Assembly (NCBI RefSeq): GCF_051401765.1
Contig: NW_027480467.1
Coordinates: forward strand, 1,612,001-1,676,000
Length of the DNA stretch: 64,000 nucleotides
Source of the DNA: Calliopsis andreniformis
Taxonomy: Eukaryota > Arthropoda > Insecta > Hymenoptera > Andrenidae
Reading direction: 5' to 3'
In this document: piece by piece, positions 39,443 to 52,240 of the stretch
Layout of the letters: each line of letters starts with the position of its first letter
Numbering within the stretch: the stretch's first letter is position 1
Translations under genes and position numbers: made by a program
Notes under the pieces: generated by a model
Database searches by the model: none
What the model was told of the DNA's origin: nothing
What the model saw: the letters and a program-made list of their open reading frames with translations, nothing else

Positions 39443-39729
39443 CATTCTTCAATCCTCAATCCTCAATCCCCAAACTTCAATCCTCAATACTCAAACTTTA
39501 ATCCTCAATCCTCAATCCTCAATCCTCAAACCTCACTCCTCAACCGTTAGTCCTCGTCCTCAATCCTCAAACGTCAACCCTCAATCCTCAATCTTCAATC
39601 ATCAATACTCAATCTTCAATCCTCAATCCTCAATCTTCAATCCTCAACCCTCAATCCTCAATATTCAACACACAACCCTCAACCATCAATTATCAATACT
39701 CAACCATCAATACTCAATTCTCAATACTC

Positions 39730-40350
39730 AATAGAATATCCTGAATTCTCATGGTTCCATACTCAATCCACAATATTCAATAATCAAATCTCAATCCTCA
39801 AACATCAGTTCTCAACACTCTATCCTCAAGACTCAGTCCTCTCTCTTCAATCCTCCATCCTCAATCCTCAATCCTCATGTGTCAATCCTCAATCCTCAAT
39901 CCTCAACCCTCAATTCTCAGTCCTCAAACCTCAATCCCGTATCCTCAATCCTGAATTCTCAATCTTCAGACCTCAGTCCTCAACAATCAATTGTCAATCC
40001 TCAATCTTCAATAGAATATCCTCAATTCACAGTTTTCAATACTCAATCCCCATTCTTCAATCTTCAAATCTCAAAACACAAACATCAATTCCCATCACGC
40101 AACCCTCAACACTCAGTCGTCAATCATCAATCCTCAATCCTCAATACTCAATCCTCAGTCCTCAATCCTCAATATTCAACAAACAACACTGAACCATCAA
40201 TCCTCAATACTCAACCATCAATCCTCAGTTTTCAGTACTCAATAGAATATCCTGAATTCTCAGTTTTCAATACTCAATCCTCAATCTTCAATCTTCAAGT
40301 CTCCATCCACAAACATCAATTCTCATCACTCAACCCTCAACACTCAGTCC
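39730..40350. repeat. Island triplet: alpha-7, beta-6, gamma-2
   Basis: Cores start at 39730 (CATGGTTCCATAC, TCAAGACTC), 40010 (beta-6 with CACGCAACCC) and 40241 (gamma-2 with CAAGTCTCCATCC). This is the tightest cluster in the window, with 280- and 231-bp steps (40 and 33 heptamers). Confidence 0.84.
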
Positions 40351-40359
40351 TGAATCTTC

Positions 40360-42110
40360 AATGCTCAATCCTCAATCCTCAATCTTCAATCCTCAGTACT
40401 CAATCTTCAATCCTCAATCCTCAATCCTCAATCCTCAATCCTCAATCCTCAATCCTCAATCCTCAGTCCTCAATCCACAATCATCAATCCTCAATCTTCC
40501 ATACTCATTCCTCAATCCTCAATCCTCAATCCTCAATACTCAATCTTCAATCCTCAATCCTCAATCCTCAATCCTCAACCCTCACCGATCATCCTCAATC
40601 CTCAATCCTGAATCCCCAATCCTCAATGTTCAATCCTCAATACTCAGACATCAATCATCAATCCTCAATACTCAATCCTCAATCCTCAATCCTCAATCAT
40701 CAATCCTCAATCCTCAATCATCAACCTTCAATCCTCAATACACAATCTTCAATCCTCAATACTCAATCCTCAATATTCAACACACAACCATTAACCATCA
40801 ATTCTCAATACTCAACCATCAATCCTCAATTCTCAATACTCAATAGAATATCCTGAATTCTCATGATTCAATACTCAATCCACAATATTCTATAATCAAA
40901 TCTCGATCCTCAAACATGAATTCTCAACACTCAATCCTCAACACGCGGTCCTCTCTCTTCAATCCTCCATCCCCAATCCTCTATCCCCAAGCGTCAAACC
41001 TCAATCCTCAATCCTCAACCGTCAATCCTCAGTCCTCAAACCTCAACTCCGAATCCTCAATCCTGAATGCTCAATCTTCATCCCTCAGTCCGCAAGTATC
41101 AATTGTCAATCCTCAATCCTCAATAGAATATCCTCAATTCACAGTTTTCAGTACTGAATCCCCAATCTTCAATCTTCAAATCTCAATCATCAATACTCAA
41201 TCCTCAATCCTCAGTCATCAATCCTCAATCTTCAATACTCAATCATCAATCATCAATCCTCAATCCTCAATCCTCAATCCTCATTCCTCAAACCTCAATC
41301 CTCAACCCTCAGTCCTCATCCTCCATCCTCAAACCTCAATCCTCAATCCTCAATCTTCAATCCTCAATACTCATCTTTCAATCCTGAATCCTCAATCCCC
41401 AATCCTCAATCCTCAATCCCCAATCCTCAATCCTCAATCCTCAATCCTCAATCCTCAATCCTCAATCCTCAACCCTCAGCCCTCATCTTCAATCCTCAAT
41501 CCTGAATCCTCAATCCTCAATCTTCAATCCTCAATACTCAGTCTTCAATCCTCAATTCTCAATCCTCAATCGTCAGTCCTCAATCCACAATCATCAATCC
41601 TCAATCCTCAATCTTCAATACTCATTCCTCAATCCTCAATCCTCAATCCTCAATCCTCAATCTTCAATCCTCAACACTCAAACCTCAATCTTCAATCCTC
41701 AATACTCAATCCTCAATCCTCAATCCTCAATCCTCAATCCTCAATACTCAATCTTCAATCCTCAATCCTCAATCCTCAATCCTCAACCCTCAGCCCTCAT
41801 CCTCAATCCTCAATCCTGAATCCTCAATCCTCAATCCTCAATCCTCAATCCTCAGTCCTCAATCCACAATCATCAATCCTCAATCTTCAATACTCATTCC
41901 TCAATCCTCAATCCTCAATCCTCAATACTCAGTCTTCAATCCTCAATCCTCAATCCTCAATCCTCAACCCTCAGCGATCATCCTCAATCCTCAATCCTGA
42001 ATCCCCAATCCTCAATGTTCAATCCTCAATACTCAGACATCAATCATCAATCCTCAATACTCAATCCTCAATCCTCAATCCTCAATCATCAATTCTCAAT
42101 ACTCAACCAT
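40360..42110. repeat. Local spacer duplication, offset 1389
   Basis: The sequence around CGATCATCCTCAATCC (G at 40587) recurs at 41976, followed in both by AATGTTCAATCCTCAATACT and a CAGACATCAATC marker. Nearby copies of CAATCCACAATCATC and ATACTCATTCC mark the repeated spacer. Confidence 0.75.
40842..41192. repeat. Island pair, alpha-7 variant then truncated beta-2
   Basis: The alpha core has CTCATGATTC, TTCTATAATC and ACACGCGGTCC. The beta-2 that follows at 41122 has TTTTCAGTAC and stops after TTCAAATCTCAATC, lacking the CAGACATC part. Confidence 0.82.
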
Positions 42111-42130
42111 CAATCCTCATTTCTCAATAC

Positions 42131-42870
42131 TCAATATTCAAACCTCAATCCTCAACCGTCAGTCCTCGTCCTCAATCCTCAACCTTCAATCCTCAAACAT
42201 CAATTCTCAACACTCAATCCTCAACACTCAGTCCTCTCTCTTCAATCCTCCATTCTCAATCCTCAATCCTCAAGAGTCAATCCTCAATCCTCAATCCTCA
42301 CACCTCAATTCTCAGTCCTCAAACCTCAATCCCGAATCCTCAACACTGAATCCTCAATCCTCACACATTAATCCACAATCCTCAATCCTCAATCCTCATT
42401 CTTCAATCCTCAATCCTCAATCCTCAATCTGCTATCCTCAATACTCTATCCTCAATCCTCAATCGTCATTCCTCAAACCCCAATCCTCTATCATTAATAC
42501 TCAATCCTCAATCCTCAATCCTCAATCCTCAATCCTCAATCTTCAATCCTCAGTACTCAATCTTCAACCTTCAATCCTCAATCCTCAATCCTCAATCCTC
42601 AATCCGCAATCCTCAGTCTTCAATCCTCAATACTCAATCTTCAATCCTCAATCCTCAACCCTAAAATCCTCAATCCTCAATATTCAGCACACAACACACA
42701 ACCACCAATCCTCAATGCTCAACCATCAATGCTCAATTCTCAATACTCAATAGAATATCCTGAATTCTCAGTTTTCAATACCCAGTTCTCAATCTTTGGT
42801 ATTCATGTCTCCATCCACAAACATCTATTCTCATCACTCAACCCTCAACACTCAGTCCTCAATCTTCAAT
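42131..42870. repeat. Family IV module, copy 1
   Basis: Runs from ATATTCAAACCTCAATCC through CACACATTAATCC and AACACACAACCACC to a gamma-2 island. Equivalent modules begin near 46260 and 58308 (anchors 42141, 46266 and 58312). Confidence 0.72.
42749..42859. repeat. Island, gamma-2
   Basis: Gamma-2 with CCCAGTTCTC and an unusual TTTGGTATTCATGTC. Leader AACACACAACCACC. Confidence 0.82.
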
Positions 42871-43349
42871 CCTGAATCTTCAATCCTCAATCTTCAATCC
42901 TCAATCCCCAGTCCTCAGTCTTCAATCCTCAATGCTCAATCCTCAATCCTCAATCCTCAGTCCTCAATCCTCAACCCTGAATCTTCAATCCTCAATCCCC
43001 AATCCTCAATCTTCAATCCTCAATCCTCAATCCTCAATCCTCAATTCTCAATCCTCAAACCTCAGTCCCCGTCCTTAATCCTCATCCCTCAATCCTCAAT
43101 CCTCAATCCTCAATCCTCAATCATCAATCCTCAATCCTCAATCCTCAATCCTCAATCCTTGATCCTCAATCCTCAGTCCTGAATCTTCAATCCTCAATCT
43201 CCTATCCTCAATCCTCAAGCGTCAATCCTCAATCCGCAATCCTCAACCCTCAATCCTCAGTCCTCAAACCTCAATCCTGAAACCTCAATCCTGAATTCTC
43301 AATTTTCAGCACTTAGTCCTCAGCAATCAGTGGTCAATCACCAATCCTC

Positions 43350-43459
43350 AATAGAATATCCTCAATTCACAGTTTTCAATACTCAATCCTCAATCTTCAG
43401 TCTTCAAATATCAATCCACAAACATCAATTCTCATCACTCAACACTCAACACTCAGTCC
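43350..43459. repeat. Island, beta-4
   Basis: AATAGAATATCCTCAATTCAC with TTCAAATATC. The leader reads CAGTGGTCAATCACC. Confidence 0.83.
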
Positions 43460-44627
43460 TCAATCTTCAATCCTCAATCCTCGATCCTCAGTATTCAATC
43501 GTAAATACTCAATCTTCAATCCACAATCCTCAATACTCAATTCTCAATCGTCAATCCTCAAAACTCAATCCTCAGTCATGAATGCTCAATCTTCAATACT
43601 CAATCCTCAATCCTCAATCCTCAACCCTCAATCCTCAATCCTCAATCCTCATTCCTCAAACCTCAATCCTCAACCCTCAGTCCTCATCCTCAATTCTCAA
43701 TGCTCAATCCTCAATCCTCAATTCTCAATCATCAATCCTCAATAATCAATCTCCAATCCTAGATCCTGAATCCCCAATCCTCAATCCTTAACCCTCAATC
43801 TTCAATCCTCAATCCCCAGTCCTCAATCTTCATTCGACAATCCTTAATCCTCAATCCCCAATCCTCAGTCCTGTGTCCTCAACATTCAATCCTCAATACT
43901 CAATCTCCAATCCTCAATCCTCAATCCAAAATCTTCAATCCTCAATACTCAATCTTCAATCCTCAATCCTCAATCTTCAGTCCTCAATGATCAATCTCCA
44001 ATCCTAGATCCTCAATCCTCAATCTTCGATCCTCAATACTCAACCTTCAATCCTCAATCCTCAATCCCCAATCCTCAATCCTCAATCCTCAAACCTCAAT
44101 CCTCAGACATGAATACTCCATCTTCAATACGCAATCCACAATCCTCAATCCTCAATCCTCAATCCTCAATCCTCAATCTTCAATCCTCAATAATCAATCT
44201 CCAATCCTAGATCCTCAATCCTCAATCTTCGATCCTCAGTAATCAATCTCCTATCCTAGATCCTCAATCCCCAATACTCAATCCTTAATCCTCAACCTTC
44301 AATCCTCAATCCCCAGTCCTCAATCTTCAATCCTCAATGCTCAATACTCAATCCTCAATCCTCAGTCCCCAATCCTCAATCCTCAGCCCTCAATCCTCAA
44401 CCCTCAATCCTCAATCCTCAATCCTCAATCCTCATCCTCAATCCTGAGGCATGAATACTCAATCTTCAATACTCAATCCTCAATCCTCAACCCTCAGTCC
44501 TCATCCTCAATTCTCAATTCTCTATCCTCAAACCTCAATTCTCAATCTTCAATCCTCAATATTCAACACACAACCCTCAACCATCAATTCTCAATACTCA
44601 ACCATCAATCCTCAAATCTCAATACTC

Positions 44628-44738
44628 AATAGAATATCCGGAATTCTCATGGTTCAATACTCAATCCCCAATCTTCATACTTCAAATCTCAATCCACAAA
44701 CATCAACTCTCATCACTCTACCCTCAACACTCAGTCCT
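44628..44738. repeat. Chimeric island, alpha-5 head and beta-5 tail
   Basis: The first heptamers are alpha-5 (CCGGAATTCTCATGG, CAATACTCAATCC). From CCAATCTTCATACTTC onward they are beta-5 (ACATCAACTCTC, CACTCTACCC). The 16-heptamer length is kept, so the crossover was in register. Confidence 0.82.
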
Positions 44739-45047
44739 CAATCTTCAATCCTCAATCCTCAATCCTCAAACTTCAATCCTCAATACTCAATCTTCAATCC
44801 TCAATCCTCAATTCTCAATCCTCAATCCTCAATCCTCAATCCTCAATCGTCAATCGTCAATCCTCAATCCCCAATCCTCAATCTTCAGTCCTCAATCCTC
44901 AATCCTCAATCCCCAATCTTCAGTCCTCAATCCCCAATCCTCAATCCTCAATCCTCAATCCTCAATCCTCAAACCTCAATATTCTACACACAACCCTCAG
45001 CCATCAATCCTCAATACACAACTATCAATCCTCATTTTTCAATACTC

Positions 45048-45158
45048 AATAGAATATCCTGAATTCTCAGGATTCTATACTCAATTCACAATACTCAATC
45101 ATCAAATCTCAATCCTCAATCATCAATCCTCAACACTCAATCCTCAAACATCTGTCCT
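45048..45158. repeat. Island, gamma-1
   Basis: CTCAGGATTCTATAC with AATTCACAATAC, CTCATTTTTC in the leader and CTAACGTC downstream. There is no alpha-4 partner immediately upstream. Confidence 0.83.
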
Positions 45159-45669
45159 CATTCTTCAATCCTCAATCCTCAACCCTCAATCCCCTAACGT
45201 CAACCCTCAATCCTCTATCCTCTGTCCTCATTCTTCAGTCCTCAATACTCAATCTCCAATCCTCAGTCCTCAATCCTCAATCATCAATCCTCAATCCTGA
45301 ATCTTCAATCCTCAATCCCCAATCCCCAATCTTCAATCCTCAATCTTCAATCCTCAATCCTCAATTCTCAATCCTCAACCCTCAGTCCCCGTCCTCAATC
45401 CACATCCCTCAATCCTCAATCCTCAATCCTCAATCCTCAATCATCAATACTCAATCTTCAATCCTCAATCCTCAATCCTTGATCGTCAATCCTCAGTCCT
45501 CAATCTTCAATCCTCAATCTCCTATCCTCAATCCTCAAGCGTCAATCCTCAATCCTCAATCCTCAACCCTCAATCCCCAGTCCTCAAACCTCAGTCCTGA
45601 AACCTCAATCCTGAACTCTCAATTTTCAACCCTCAGTCCTCTGCAATCAATTGTCAATCATCAATCCTC

Positions 45670-45779
45670 AATAGAATATCCTTAATTCACAGTTTTGAAT
45701 ACTCAATCCTCAATCTTCAATCTTCAAATATCAATCCACAAAAATCAATTCTCAGCCCTCAACACTCAACACTCAGTCC
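45670..45779. repeat. Island, beta-4
   Basis: Variants CCTTAATTCAC, TTTTGAATAC and CCACAAAAATC. About 2320 bp after the one at 43350. Confidence 0.83.
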
Positions 45780-46255
45780 TCAATCTTCAATCCTCAAACC
45801 TCAATCCTGAGTATTCAATCCTAAATACTCAATCTTCAATCCACAATCCTCAATACTCAATCCTCAATCGTCAATCCTCAATACTCAATCTTCAATCCAC
45901 AATCCTCAATCCTCAATCTTCATTCCTCAATCCTTAATCCTCAATCCTCAATCTTCAGTCCTCAGTCCTCAATCTTCAATCCTCAATACTCAATCTCCTG
46001 TCCTCAATCCTCAACAATCAATCCTTAATCCTCAATCCTGAATCTTCAATCTTCCATCCTCAATACCCAAACCTCAATCTTCAATCCTCAATCCTCAATC
46101 CTCAATCCTGAATCTTCAATCCTCAGTAGTCAGTCTTCAATCCTCAATCCTCAATCCTCAATCCTTAATACTCAATCCTCAATCCTCAGTCATCAATCCT
46201 CAATCTGCAATACTCAATCCTCAATCCTCAATCCTCAATCCTCGATCCGCAATCC

Positions 46256-47000
46256 GCAATATTCAAACCTCAATCCTCAACCGTCAGTCGTCGTCCTCAA
46301 TCCTCAACCTTCAATCCTCAAACATGAATTCTCAACACTCTATCCTCAACACTCAGTCCTCTCTCATCAATCCTCCATTCTCAATCCTCAATCCTCAAGA
46401 GTCAATCCTCAATCCTCAATCCTCAAACCTCAATTCTCAGTCCTCAAACCTCAATCCCGAATCCTCAACACTGAATCCTCAATCCTCACACATCAATCCA
46501 CAATCCTCAATCCTCAATCCTCATTCTTCAATCCTCAATCCTCAATCCTCAATCTGCAATCCTCAATACTCAATCCTCAATCCTCAATCGTCAATCCTCA
46601 AACCCCAATCCTCTATCATCAATACTCAATCCACAATCCTGAATCCTCAATCCTCAATCCTCAATCTTCAATCCTCAGTACTCAATCTTCAACCTTCAAT
46701 CCTCAATCCTCAATCCTCAATCCTCAATCCTCAATCCGCAATCCTCAGTTTTCAATCCTCAATACTCAATCTTCAATCCTCAATCCTCAATCCTAAAATC
46801 CTCAATCCTCAATATTCAGCACACAACACACAACCACCAATCCTCAATGCTCAACCATCAATGCTCAATTCTCAATACTCAATAGAATATCCTGAATTCT
46901 CAGTTTTCAATACCCAGTCCTCAATCTTCAATATTCAAGTCTCCATCCACAAACATCTATTCTCATCACTCAACCCTCAACACTCAGTCCTCAATCTTCA
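46256..47000. repeat. Family IV module, copy 2
   Basis: Repeats 42131-42870 at an offset of about 4125, ending in the gamma-2 island at 46881. An 8-bp unit (TCCTAAAA, near 46792) and the AACACACAACCACC tract are shared with the other copies. Confidence 0.72.
46881..46990. repeat. Island, gamma-2
   Basis: CCCAGTCCTC and TTCAATATTCAAGTC. Member of the family IV module. Confidence 0.83.
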
Positions 47001-47779
47001 ATCCTGAATCCTCAATCCTCAATCTTCAATCCTCAATACTCAATCTTCAATCCTCAGTTGTCAATTCTCAATACTCAATCCTCAGTCTTCAATCCTCAGT
47101 CTCCAATACTCAATCCTCAATCCTCAATCCTCAATCCTCAATCCTCAATCCTCATTCCTCAAACAGCAACCCTCAACCCTCAGTCCTCATCCTCCATCCT
47201 CAATCCTCAATCCTCAATCCTCAATCTTCAATCCTCCATTCTCAATCCTCAAACCTCAATCCTCAGACATGAATACTCCATCTTCAATACTCAATCAACA
47301 ATCCTCAAACCTCAATCCTCAATCTTCAATCCTCAATCTTCAATCCTCAATAATCAATCTCCAATCCTAGATCCTCAATCCTCAATCTTCAATCCTCAGT
47401 AATCAATCTCCTATCCTAGATCCTCAATCCCCAATACTCAATCCTTAATCCTCAACCTTCAATCCTCAATCCCTAGTCCTCAATCTTCAACCCTCAATGC
47501 TCAATACTCAATCCTCAATCCTCAGTCCTCAATCCTCAATCCTCAGTCCTCAATCCTCAACCCTCAATCCTCAATCCTCAATCCTCAATCCTCAATCCTC
47601 AATCCTCAGGCATGAATACTCAACCTTCAATACTCAATCCTGAATCCTCAACCCGCAGTCCTCATCCTCAATACTCAATCTTCGATCCTCAATCCACAAT
47701 CCTCAATCCTCAATACTCAATACTCAGTCCTGAATGCTCAATGTTCAATACTCAATCCTCAATCCTCAATCCTCAATCC

Positions 47780-48100
47780 TCAATCCTCAATTCTCTATCT
47801 TCAATCCTCAATACTCAATCTTCAACCCTCAATCCTCAATCCTCAATCCTCAATCTTCATTCTTCAAACCTCAACACCCAATCCTCAATCTTCAATCCTC
47901 AATCCTCAATCCTCAATTCTCAATCCTCAATCCTCAACCCTCAGACCTCAAACATCAATAATCAACCCTCAGTCCTCGTCCTCAATCCACAACACTCAAT
48001 CCTCGATCCACAATCTTCAATCATCAATATTCAATCTTCAATCCGCAATCCTCAATCCTCAATACTCAATCCTCTATCCTCAGTGTTCAATCCCCAATAC
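47780..48100. repeat. Family I/II shared spacer
   Basis: Contains AATTCTCTATCTTC, TCAAACATCAATAATC and CGATCCACAATC. The CGATCC marker at 48004 has counterparts at 2624, 8620 and 17043, so this spacer is common to families I and II and links them by descent. Confidence 0.75.
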
Positions 48101-48521
48101 CCAATCCTCAATCATCAATCCTCAATCCTCAATCCTCAGTCCCCAATCCTCAATCCTCAATCCTCAATCCTCAATCCTCAATCCTCAATCCTCAATCCTC
48201 AATCCTCATTCCTCAAACCTCAATCCTCAACCCTAAGTCCTCATCCTCAATTCTCAATGCTCAATCCTCAATCCTCAATTCTCACTCTTCAATCCTCAAT
48301 AATCAATCTCCAATCCTAGATCCTCAATCCCCAATCCTCAATCCCCAATCCTCAATCTTCAATCCTCAATCCCCAGTCCTCAATTCTCAATCCTCAATAC
48401 TCAATCTTCAATCCTCAGTCCTCAATCCTCAATACTCAATCCTCAATCCTCAATATTCAACACACAACCCTCAACCATCAATTCTCAATACTCAACCATC
48501 ATTCCTCAAGTCTCAATACTC

Positions 48522-48974
48522 AATGGAATATCCTGAATTCTCATGTTTCAATACTCAATCCACAATATTCTATAATCAAATCTCAATCCTCAATCCTCAA
48601 TCCTCAATCCTGAACCTTCAATCCTCAATACTCAAACTTCAATCCTCAATCCTCAATCCTCAATCCCCAGTCCTCAATCTTCAATCCTCAATGCTCAATA
48701 ATCAATCCTCAATCCTCAGTCCTCAACCCTCGATCTTCAGCCCTCAACCCCAATCCTCAATCCTCAATCCTCAATCCTCAATCCTCGAACCTCAATATTC
48801 TACACACAACCCTCAAACATCAATCCTCAATACTCAACTATCAATCCTCAGTTTTCAATACTCAATAGAATATCCTGAATTCTCAGGATTCTATACTCAA
48901 TACACAATACTCAATCATCAAATCTCAATCCTCAATCATCAATCCTCAACACTCAATCCTCAAACATCTGTCCT
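48522..48974. repeat. Island pair, truncated alpha-4 then gamma-1
   Basis: Copy of 22221-22673 with the same truncation point in alpha-4, so the truncation predates the duplication. Confidence 0.85.
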
Positions 48975-49491
48975 CATTCTTCAATCCTCAATCCTCAATC
49001 CTCAATCCACTAACGTCAATCCTCTATCCTCAATCCTCAGTCCTCAGTCTTCAATCCTCAATACTCAATCTCCAATCCTCAGTCCTCAATCCTCAATCAT
49101 CAATCCTCAATCCTGAATCTTCAATCCTCAACCCCAATCCTCATTCCTCAATCCTCAATCCTCAATCCTCAATTCGCAATCCTCAACCCTCAGTCCCCGT
49201 CCTCAATCCTCATCCCTCAATCCTCAATCCTCAATCCCCAATCTTCAATCCTCAATCCTCAATCATCAACACTCAATCTTCAATCCTCAATCCTCAATCC
49301 TTGATCCTCGATCCTCAGTCCTCAATCTTCAATCCTCAATCTCCTATCCTCAATCCTCAAGCGTCAAACCTCAATTCTCAATCCTCATCCCTCAATCCTC
49401 AGACCTCAAACCACAATTCGGAATCCTCAATCCTGAATGCTCAATCTTCATCCGTCAGTCCGCAACAATCAGTTGCCAATCCTCAATGCTC

Positions 49492-49602
49492 AATAGAATA
49501 TCATCAATTCACAGCTTTCAATACGCAATCCCCAATCTTCAATCTTCAAATCTCAATCCACAAACATCAACACTCATCACTCTACCCTCAACACTCAGTC
49601 CT
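49492..49602. repeat. Island, beta-5 without alpha-5
   Basis: CAGTTGCCAATCC leader, CACAGCTTTC and CATCAACACTC. It is inserted in family II copy B only. Confidence 0.83.
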
Positions 49603-51613
49603 CAATCTTCAATCCTCAATCCTCAATACTCAAACTTCAATCCTCAATACTCAATCTTCAATCCTCAATCCTCAATTCTCAATACTCAATCCTCAATGCT
49701 CAATCCTCAATCCTCAATACTCAATCTTCGATCCTCAATCCACAATCCTCAATCCTCAATCCTCAATCCTCAGTCATGAATGCTCAATCTTCAATACTCA
49801 ATCCTCAATCCTCAATCCTCAATCCTCAATCCTCAATCCTCAATCCTCAATTCTCAATCCTCATTCCTCAAACCTCAATCCTCAACCCTCAGTCCTCATC
49901 CTCAATTCTCAATACTCAATACTCAATCCTCAATTCTCAATCATCAATCCACAATAGTCAATCTCCAATCCTAGATCCTCAATCCCCAATCCTCAGTCCT
50001 TAATCCTCAATCTTCAATCCTCAATCCCCAGTCATCAATCTTCAATCCTCAATGCTCAAACCTCAATCCTCAATCCTCGGTCCTCAATTCTCAATCCTGA
50101 ATCTTCAATCCTCAATCCCCAATCCTCAATCTTCAATCCTCAATCCTCAATCCTCTATCCTCAATTCTCAATACTCAAACCTCAGTCCCCGTCCTGAATC
50201 CTCATCCCTCAATCCTCAATCCTCAATCCTCAATCCTCAATCATCAATATTCAATCTTCAATCCGCAATCCTCAATCCTCAATACTCAGTCCCCAATACT
50301 CAATCCTCAATCCTCAGTCCTCAAACCTCAATCTTCAATCCTCAATACACAATCTTCAATCCTCAATCCTCAATCCTCGGTCCTCAATCCTCAATCGTCA
50401 ATCTCCAATCCTGAATACTCAATCTTCAATCCTCAATCCCCAATCCTCAATCCTCATTTCTCAATCCTCACTCTTCATTCCTCAATACCCAATCCTCAAT
50501 CTTCAATCCTCAATCCTGAATCCTCAATTCTCAACCCTCAATCCTCAGTCCTCAGTCCTCAAACCTCAATCCTCAGACCTCAGCCCTCATCATCAATCCT
50601 CAATCCTCAATCCTCAATCCTCAATCTTCAATCCCCAATACTCAATATTCAATCCTCAATCCTCAATCCTCAATCTTTAATCCTCAATCCTCAATCCTCA
50701 ATCATCATTATTAAGTCCTCAATACCCAATCCTCAATCTTCAATCCTGAATCCTCAATCCTAAATTCTCTATCCTCAATCCTCAGTCCTCAGTCCTCAAA
50801 CCTCAATCCTCAACCCTCAGCCCTCATCCTCAATCCTCAATCCTCAACCCTTAATCCTCAATCTTCAATCCTCAATACTCAATCTTCAATAATCAATAAT
50901 CAATTCTCAATCCACAATACTCAATCCTCAATCGTCAATCCTCAATCCCCAATCCTCAATCCTCAATTCCCAATGTTCAATGCGCAATACCCAATCCTCT
51001 ATCTTCAATCCTCGACCCTCAACCCTCAATCCTCGATCCTCAATCTTCAATCCTCAATACTCATTCTTCAATCCTCCATTCTCAATCCTCAATCCTCAAT
51101 CCTCAGTCCTCAATCGTCAGGCTTCAATCCTCAATACTCAATCTTCAATTCTCAACCCTCAATCCTCATTCCTCAATCCTCATTCTTCAATCCTCAATAC
51201 CCAATCCTCAATCGTCAATCCTCAATCCTTAATCCTCAACTCTCAATCCTCAATCCTAAGTCCTCAGTCCTCAGACCTCAATCCTCAACCCTCAGCCCTC
51301 ATCCTCAATTCTCAATCCTCAATCTTCAATCCTCAATCCATAATCCTCAATCCTCAATCCTCAATCCTCAATCATCAATACTTAATCTTCAATCCTCAAT
51401 CCTCAATCCTCAACCCTCAGCCCTCATCGTCAATCCTCAATCCTCAATCTTCAATCCTCAATCCTCAATCCTCAATCCTCAATCCTCAATCCTCAATCCT
51501 CAACCCTCAATCCTCAATCCTCGGTCCTCAAACCTCAATCCTGAATCCTCAATCCTGAATCCTCAATCTTCAGACCTCAGTCCTCATGAATCAGTTGTCA
51601 ATTCTCAATCCTC

Positions 51614-52240
51614 AATAGAATATCATCAATTCACTGTGCTCAATACCCAATACTCAATCTGCAATCTCCAAATCTCTATCCACAAACATCAATTCTCATC
51701 ACTCAACCACAACACTCAGTCCCCAATCCTCAATCTTCAATCCTCAATCATCAATCCTCAATCCTCAATCCTCAATCTTCAATCCTCAATACTCAATCTT
51801 CAATCCTCAATCCTCAATACTCAATCCTCAGTCCTCATTCTTCAATCCTCAATACACAATCCTCAATCTTCAATCCTCAATCCTCAATCCTCAATTCTCA
51901 ATCCTCAATCCTCAATCCTCTGATCTCAAACATCAATACTCAATCCTCAGTCCTCGTCCTCAATCCACAACCCTCAATCCACAATCCTCAATCTTCAATT
52001 CTCAATCCTCAATCCTCAATCCTCAATCCTCAATCCTCAGTTCTCAACCCTCAATTCTGAATCCCCAACCCTGAATCCTCAATCTTCAGCCCTCAGTCCT
52101 CAACAATCAGTTGTCAATCCACAATCCTCAATAGAATACCATCAATTCACAGTTTTCAATACTCAATACTCAATCTGCAATCTTCAAACCTCTATCCACA
52201 AACATCAATTCTCATCACTCAACCCTCAACACTCAGTCTT
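51614..52240. repeat. Island pair, beta-3 then beta-1
   Basis: Beta-3 at 51614 reads CACTCAACCACAACACTC. The usual CTCAAACCTCAACACTC is altered here, with a small deletion that shifts the register. Beta-1 follows at 52130. Confidence 0.84.

Larger units (their letters stand above)
33951..39628. repeat. HOR family III, copy 2 (shortened)
   Basis: Directly abuts copy 1. The offset goes 6240 (start), 6855 after an extra 615-bp unit, 6359 after loss of about 496 bp near 35.87 kb, 6394 at the alpha-6 island (31268/37662) and 5883 after loss of about 511 bp that removes the beta-6 island (32068/37951). Local sequence identity is very high by eye. Confidence 0.87.
38860..41037. repeat. Long-range duplicated block, copy 1 (offset 16,778)
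   Basis: Matches about 55638-57815. Anchors 38893, 39052, 39730, 40010, 40241, 40587 and 40842 all recur exactly 16,778 bp downstream, so no net length change occurred over at least 2 kb. Only scattered substitutions are visible. The block crosses the 3' boundary of HOR family III. Confidence 0.9.
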
